DNA from: Clostridia bacterium
Lineage (GTDB): Bacteria; Bacillota; Clostridia; Oscillospirales; CAG-272
Assembly (NCBI GenBank): GCA_017621015.1
Contig: JAGAUC010000290.1
Coordinates: 1-8,990, forward strand
Direction of reading: 5' to 3'
DNA: 8,990 nucleotides
Shown: positions 6,683 to 8,990 of the stretch, piece by piece
How the letters are laid out: every line of letters begins with the position of its first letter
Position numbering within the stretch: position 1 is the stretch's first letter
Notes under the pieces: model-generated
Databases searched by the model: none
What the model saw: the letters and a program-made list of their open reading frames with translations, nothing else
Told to the model about the DNA's origin: nothing
Position numbers and translations under genes: made by a program

Positions 6683-7744
6683 TTATTTGCGCTTTTCGCG
6701 CTCGCGCGAAAGATTGATCGCACCATCCTGGTAGTATTCCAGGTTCTCAAGGCGCTTTCCCGTACCGATCGCCACACACTCCATCGGCTTGTCCGCCACA
6801 CGGGCGGGAATGCCCGTGATCTTGGAGATCAGCATATCAAGGCCGCGCAGCATACTGCCGCCGCCCGTCATCACAATGCCGTTTTCCATAATATCGCCCA
6901 CGAGCTCGGGCGGTGTATGTGCGATCACCGAGCAAATGGCGTCGATCACCGCCGTAATAGGCTCAATAAGCGCCTCCAGCATCTCACGCGAGGACAGACG
7001 CACCTTATCAGGCAGACCGGTCTTGACGTTTCTGCCGTTGTATTCGCCGATCAATTCCTTGTCGTGCTCATACACCGTGCCGATCCGGCACTTGATCTGC
7101 TCTGCCGTTGTTTCACCAATCAAAATATCATATCGGGTTCGCGTATAGCGCATGATGGCTTGATCAAACTTGTCACCCGCGATCTTGATGGATTCCGACA
7201 CCACGACCTCGTCCAGCGAGATCACCGCGATATCGGTGGTTCCACCGCCGATGTCCACGACCATTTGGCCGCTCGGCTTGGAAATATCAAGACCCGCGCC
7301 GATCGCCGCCGCCACCGGCTCCTCCACAAGATAGAGCTGGCGCGCACCTGCGCCGGTTGCCGCGTCGATCACGGCACACTCCTCCACCTCGGTAGCACCC
7401 GTCGGGATACAAACCATAACGCGGGGCTTAATAAGCGTGCTGCCGCACGCGCGGCGAATGAGGTGATCCACCATCTGAAGCGTGACCTTATATTTGTCAA
7501 TTACACCCTCACGAAGCGGCCGCACCACCTCAAGGGTGTCAGGCGTTCTTCCTATCATTTTGAGGGCTGCGTGACCGAGCTTTACGATCTCATCGGTATC
7601 CTTCTTTACCACAGCAACCGAGGGCTCCCGAAGCACGATACCCCTGCCCTTGACATAGACAAGAATATTCGCCGTACCTAAGTCAATGCCAACGTCATGA
7701 CTCAAAACGCCGTTTGTGAGCTTGTCCATCAGTTTTCCTGCCAT
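6683..7744 (-). CDS. mbl: MreB/Mbl family actin-like cell-shape protein
   Basis: The 353-residue protein polymerises under the membrane and guides side-wall peptidoglycan synthesis. The bacterial-actin signatures are in order: phosphate 1 loop VGIDLGTAN (18-25), phosphate 2 loop DIGGGTTDIAV (164-174), and adenosine loop TGGGSMLRGL (293-302). YLVEEPVAAAIGAGL (138-152) is the usual connecting segment. The length slightly exceeds typical MreB because of about 10 extra N-terminal residues and a charged tail (SREREKRK). The ATG at 7744 is set by an excellent ribosome site four bases upstream. No mreC or mreD follows, so this is an orphan paralogue of the Mbl/MreBH kind rather than the mreBCD copy. 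The gene name is therefore a best guess between mbl and mreB. It heads the five-gene operon behind its own promoter. Confidence 0.95.
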   Translation of the reverse strand: MAGKLMDKLTNGVLSHDVGIDLGTANILVYVKGRGIVLREPSVAVVKKDTDEIVKLGHAALKMIGRTPDTLEVVRPLREGVIDKYKVTLQMVDHLIRRACGSTLIKPRVMVCIPTGATEVEECAVIDAATGAGARQLYLVEEPVAAAIGAGLDISKPSGQMVVDIGGGTTDIAVISLDEVVVSESIKIAGDKFDQAIMRYTRTRYDILIGETTAEQIKCRIGTVYEHDKELIGEYNGRNVKTGLPDKVRLSSREMLEALIEPITAVIDAICSVIAHTPPELVGDIMENGIVMTGGGSMLRGLDMLISKITGIPARVADKPMECVAIGTGKRLENLEYYQDGAINLSREREKRK

Positions 7745-7748
7745 ACGT

Positions 7749-7756
7749 CCTCCTTT
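7749..7756 (-). promoter_or_regulatory. Strong ribosome binding site of mbl
   Basis: AAAGGAGG on the minus strand, four bases before the ATG at 7744. It supports the long start over the internal Met at residue 6. Confidence 0.9.
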
Positions 7757-7779
7757 CGATTGCCACTTTTTATATATTT

Positions 7780-7808
7780 ATTATACAATATTCATTGTAA
7801 AATTGCAA
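7780..7808 (-). promoter_or_regulatory. Sigma-A type promoter for the mbl operon
   Basis: On the minus strand, a perfect -10 TATAAT (7780-7785) is preceded, at exactly 17 bases, by TTGCAA (7803-7808), which matches four of six of the -35 consensus. The predicted start point is about 7 bases below 7780, leaving a leader of roughly 30 bases before the mbl ATG. The whole gap between comF and mbl is AT-rich, unlike the genes around it. No terminator is visible after comF, so some read-through from recD2-comF is also likely. Confidence 0.75.
7784..7799. promoter_or_regulatory. Operator-like palindrome within the mbl promoter
   Basis: A perfect inverted repeat, TACAAT-4 bases-ATTGTA, lies between the -35 and -10 boxes and overlaps two bases of the -10. 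Its position would suit a repressor site. The repeat is AT-rich and short, so chance is a real alternative, and no cognate regulator lies in the window. Confidence 0.35.
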
Positions 7809-7824
7809 CGGTATTTTAAAAAAT

Positions 7825-8595
7825 TTACGTATTCTCTGTCCGGGCCAGACTCAGGCAAACGATGCGACCGCCAAACTTTGCCTCAAAAAGTCGCGCACAG
7901 GCCGCAAGGCTTGCACCCGTGGTAACAACATCGTCCACCAAAATCAGGCAGCGGTAGCTTTTATTTATGGCTTTAAAATCGCAGCTTGCCAGCCGAAACG
8001 CCTTGTGTGCGTGAGCAAAGCGCGCATCACCGCCCATTCGCTTGTGCTCCTTATCGTGCCTAAGGCCCCGTTCGATCAGAACGGCAAAATCACATCCAAG
8101 GCTCTCCGCCATGCCCTTTGCCAACCGCTCCGACTGATCCACGCCGCTTTTCAAAAGGTTTTTTCGCCCACGCGGCACGTATGTCACAAGCACCGATCCC
8201 TCACTCGTATAGGTTTCGTCCAGATATCCTTTTAGAAGCGCGGCAAGCTGTCCCGAAAAGAAGCCAAAGACGGCATCGCTGTTTTTCCGCTTCATGCAAA
8301 GAATGCATTGTTTGGCTACCGAGTCCCGTTCTTTGTCATATGAGACCATTTTGAGAAGCGCTGACACGCCTGCACGCCTAAGAGGGGACGGCAGACAGCG
8401 ACACCGCGAGAGCTCCTCGCCACATTTTTTGCAAACGGCAAGCTTGGCATACTCCCATTTGCGCCGACAGGACTCGCAAAGGGCGCGCGACTCGGTATCC
8501 AGAATGTGCTCCTGCAAAAATTCGCCGCAGGCCGCGCACCTTGGCGGAAAGAAGAGCGCGCGAAGCACCGAGAGACATTTTTTCTCCACGCTCAT
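7825..8595 (-). CDS. comF: ComF family phosphoribosyltransferase-like protein
   Basis: The 256 residues show the two ComF parts. The N-terminal zinc-binding region has Cys20-x2-Cys23, Cys40-x2-Cys43, Cys55-x2-Cys58 and Cys65-x-Cys67. The C-terminal half has the PRPP-binding motif LILVDDVVTTGAS (217-229, acidic pair Asp221-Asp222). The middle VPRGRKNLLKSGVDQSERLA replaces the usual RGFNQ segment. ComF aids natural transformation, probably by handling incoming single-stranded DNA and binding the helicase ComFA or PriA; it is cytoplasmic. The ATG overlaps the recD2 stop by four bases (ATGA, 8592-8595), with only a weak GGAAA ahead, so translation is probably coupled. The neighbour recD2 fits a DNA-processing theme. 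Family assignment is secure; actual competence in this organism is not shown. Confidence 0.93.
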   Translation of the reverse strand: MSVEKKCLSVLRALFFPPRCAACGEFLQEHILDTESRALCESCRRKWEYAKLAVCKKCGEELSRCRCLPSPLRRAGVSALLKMVSYDKERDSVAKQCILCMKRKNSDAVFGFFSGQLAALLKGYLDETYTSEGSVLVTYVPRGRKNLLKSGVDQSERLAKGMAESLGCDFAVLIERGLRHDKEHKRMGGDARFAHAHKAFRLASCDFKAINKSYRCLILVDDVVTTGASLAACARLFEAKFGGRIVCLSLARTENT

Positions 8596-8990
8596 TTTCC
8601 GGCCGCAAGGTGCATACTAAGCCCCGTATACCGAAGTGCCTGACGATTGTTCTCCACCATCGTGGCGATCACGTCACGCTTACCAACAAGAATGACCATC
8701 TTCTGTGCGCGCGTTACCGCCGTATACAGAAGATTTCGTGTCAAAAGCATGGGCGCCGCCGAATACATCGGAATCAACACCACCGGATATTCGCTCCCCT
8801 GACTCTTATGCACCGTAATGGCGTAGGCGTGCTCCAGATCCTCCAGCATGGAAAATTCGTAGCTGACCTGGCGGTCGTCAAACAGGATCTCCATGCGCTT
8901 GTCCGCCGGGTGAATGCTGAGTATCTCGCCGATGTCGCCGTTGAAAATACCCGCGCCCTTTTGCGAGCCGCGCGTCCACTCGATGTCATA
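8592..8990 (-). CDS. recD2: RecD2-type ATP-dependent DNA helicase, C-terminal part
   Basis: The frame is open from the right edge (first codon at 8988-8990) to the TGA at 8592-8594, giving the last 132 residues; the start and Walker motifs lie outside. The SF1 helicase C-terminal signatures are clear: GIFNGDIGEI near the fragment's start, YAITVHKSQGSEYP (motif V region) and RNLLYTAVTRAQKMVILVG (motif VI, with its arginine finger). This ending is typical of RecD2, a 5'-3' helicase of Bacillota without RecBC, active in recombination and repair. The Met at 8894 is internal, because coding sequence continues upstream of it. It overlaps comF by four bases. A related TraA-like helicase is the only serious alternative. 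Confidence 0.92.
   Translation of the reverse strand, partial: YDIEWTRGSQKGAGIFNGDIGEILSIHPADKRMEILFDDRQVSYEFSMLEDLEHAYAITVHKSQGSEYPVVLIPMYSAAPMLLTRNLLYTAVTRAQKMVILVGKRDVIATMVENNRQALRYTGLSMHLAAGK

Noticed and set aside
5802..6734. 310-codon open frame on the plus strand
   Set aside because: In-register antisense shadow of the aldo/keto reductase.
6917..7681. 254-codon open frame on the plus strand
   Set aside because: In-register antisense shadow of mbl; no independent start signal or domain.
1..8990. CRISPR array, transposon, phage or plasmid genes, tRNA or rRNA
   Set aside because: No spaced direct repeats, transposase or integrase motifs, terminal inverted repeats or tRNA-like cloverleaf were seen on either strand.

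Overview
The window looks like a chromosomal piece of a moderately GC-rich member of the Bacillota, class Clostridia (probably an Oscillospirales- or Christensenellales-like gut anaerobe). The reasons are the recD2-comF pair, strong AGGAGG-type ribosome sites, an MreB/Mbl actin, a pyrophosphate-type phosphofructokinase of the clostridial kind, a histidine-less HPr, a ferredoxin-type aldo/keto reductase and a large beta-helix surface protein. The lineage is inferred from gene content. No rRNA or other taxonomic marker is present. I see no mobile element, CRISPR array, tRNA or rRNA.

Layout. Bases 1-3144 (+) hold the 3' part (1047 codons) of a very large, apparently exported protein with two right-handed beta-helix modules and a C-terminal domain recurrent in clostridial surface proteins. 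It is followed 22 bases later by a 46-codon gene (3167-3307, +). Two tandem hairpins (3314-3340 and 3348-3383) then separate this convergent pair of transcription units. The second hairpin has an A-tract on one side and a T-tract on the other, so it can terminate both strands.

Everything from 3392 to the right edge lies on the minus strand. In transcription order it is: recD2 (3' end only), comF (4-base ATGA overlap), an 80-base AT-rich gap with a good sigma-A promoter, mbl/mreB, an aldo/keto reductase with two Cys4 motifs, PPi-phosphofructokinase, a short-chain dehydrogenase, and an HPr-like protein. Gaps inside the mbl-to-HPr run are 11, 2, 2 and 21 bases, so these five genes are probably one operon. 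The last minus-strand gene ends at the shared terminator.

How the genes may work together. The operon joins an actin-like cell-shape protein to glycolysis (fructose 1,6-bisphosphate formation by Pfp), two redox enzymes, and an HPr relative. That relative has lost the phosphocarrier His but kept the regulatory Ser region, as in Bacillus Crh. Since fructose 1,6-bisphosphate activates HPr kinase in Bacillota, producer and possible sensor-output protein lie in one transcript. This is the most interesting functional idea here, but it is inference. The other notable items are the unnamed 46-residue peptide after the surface-protein gene, and a codon bias that leaves very long in-register open frames on the antisense strand.
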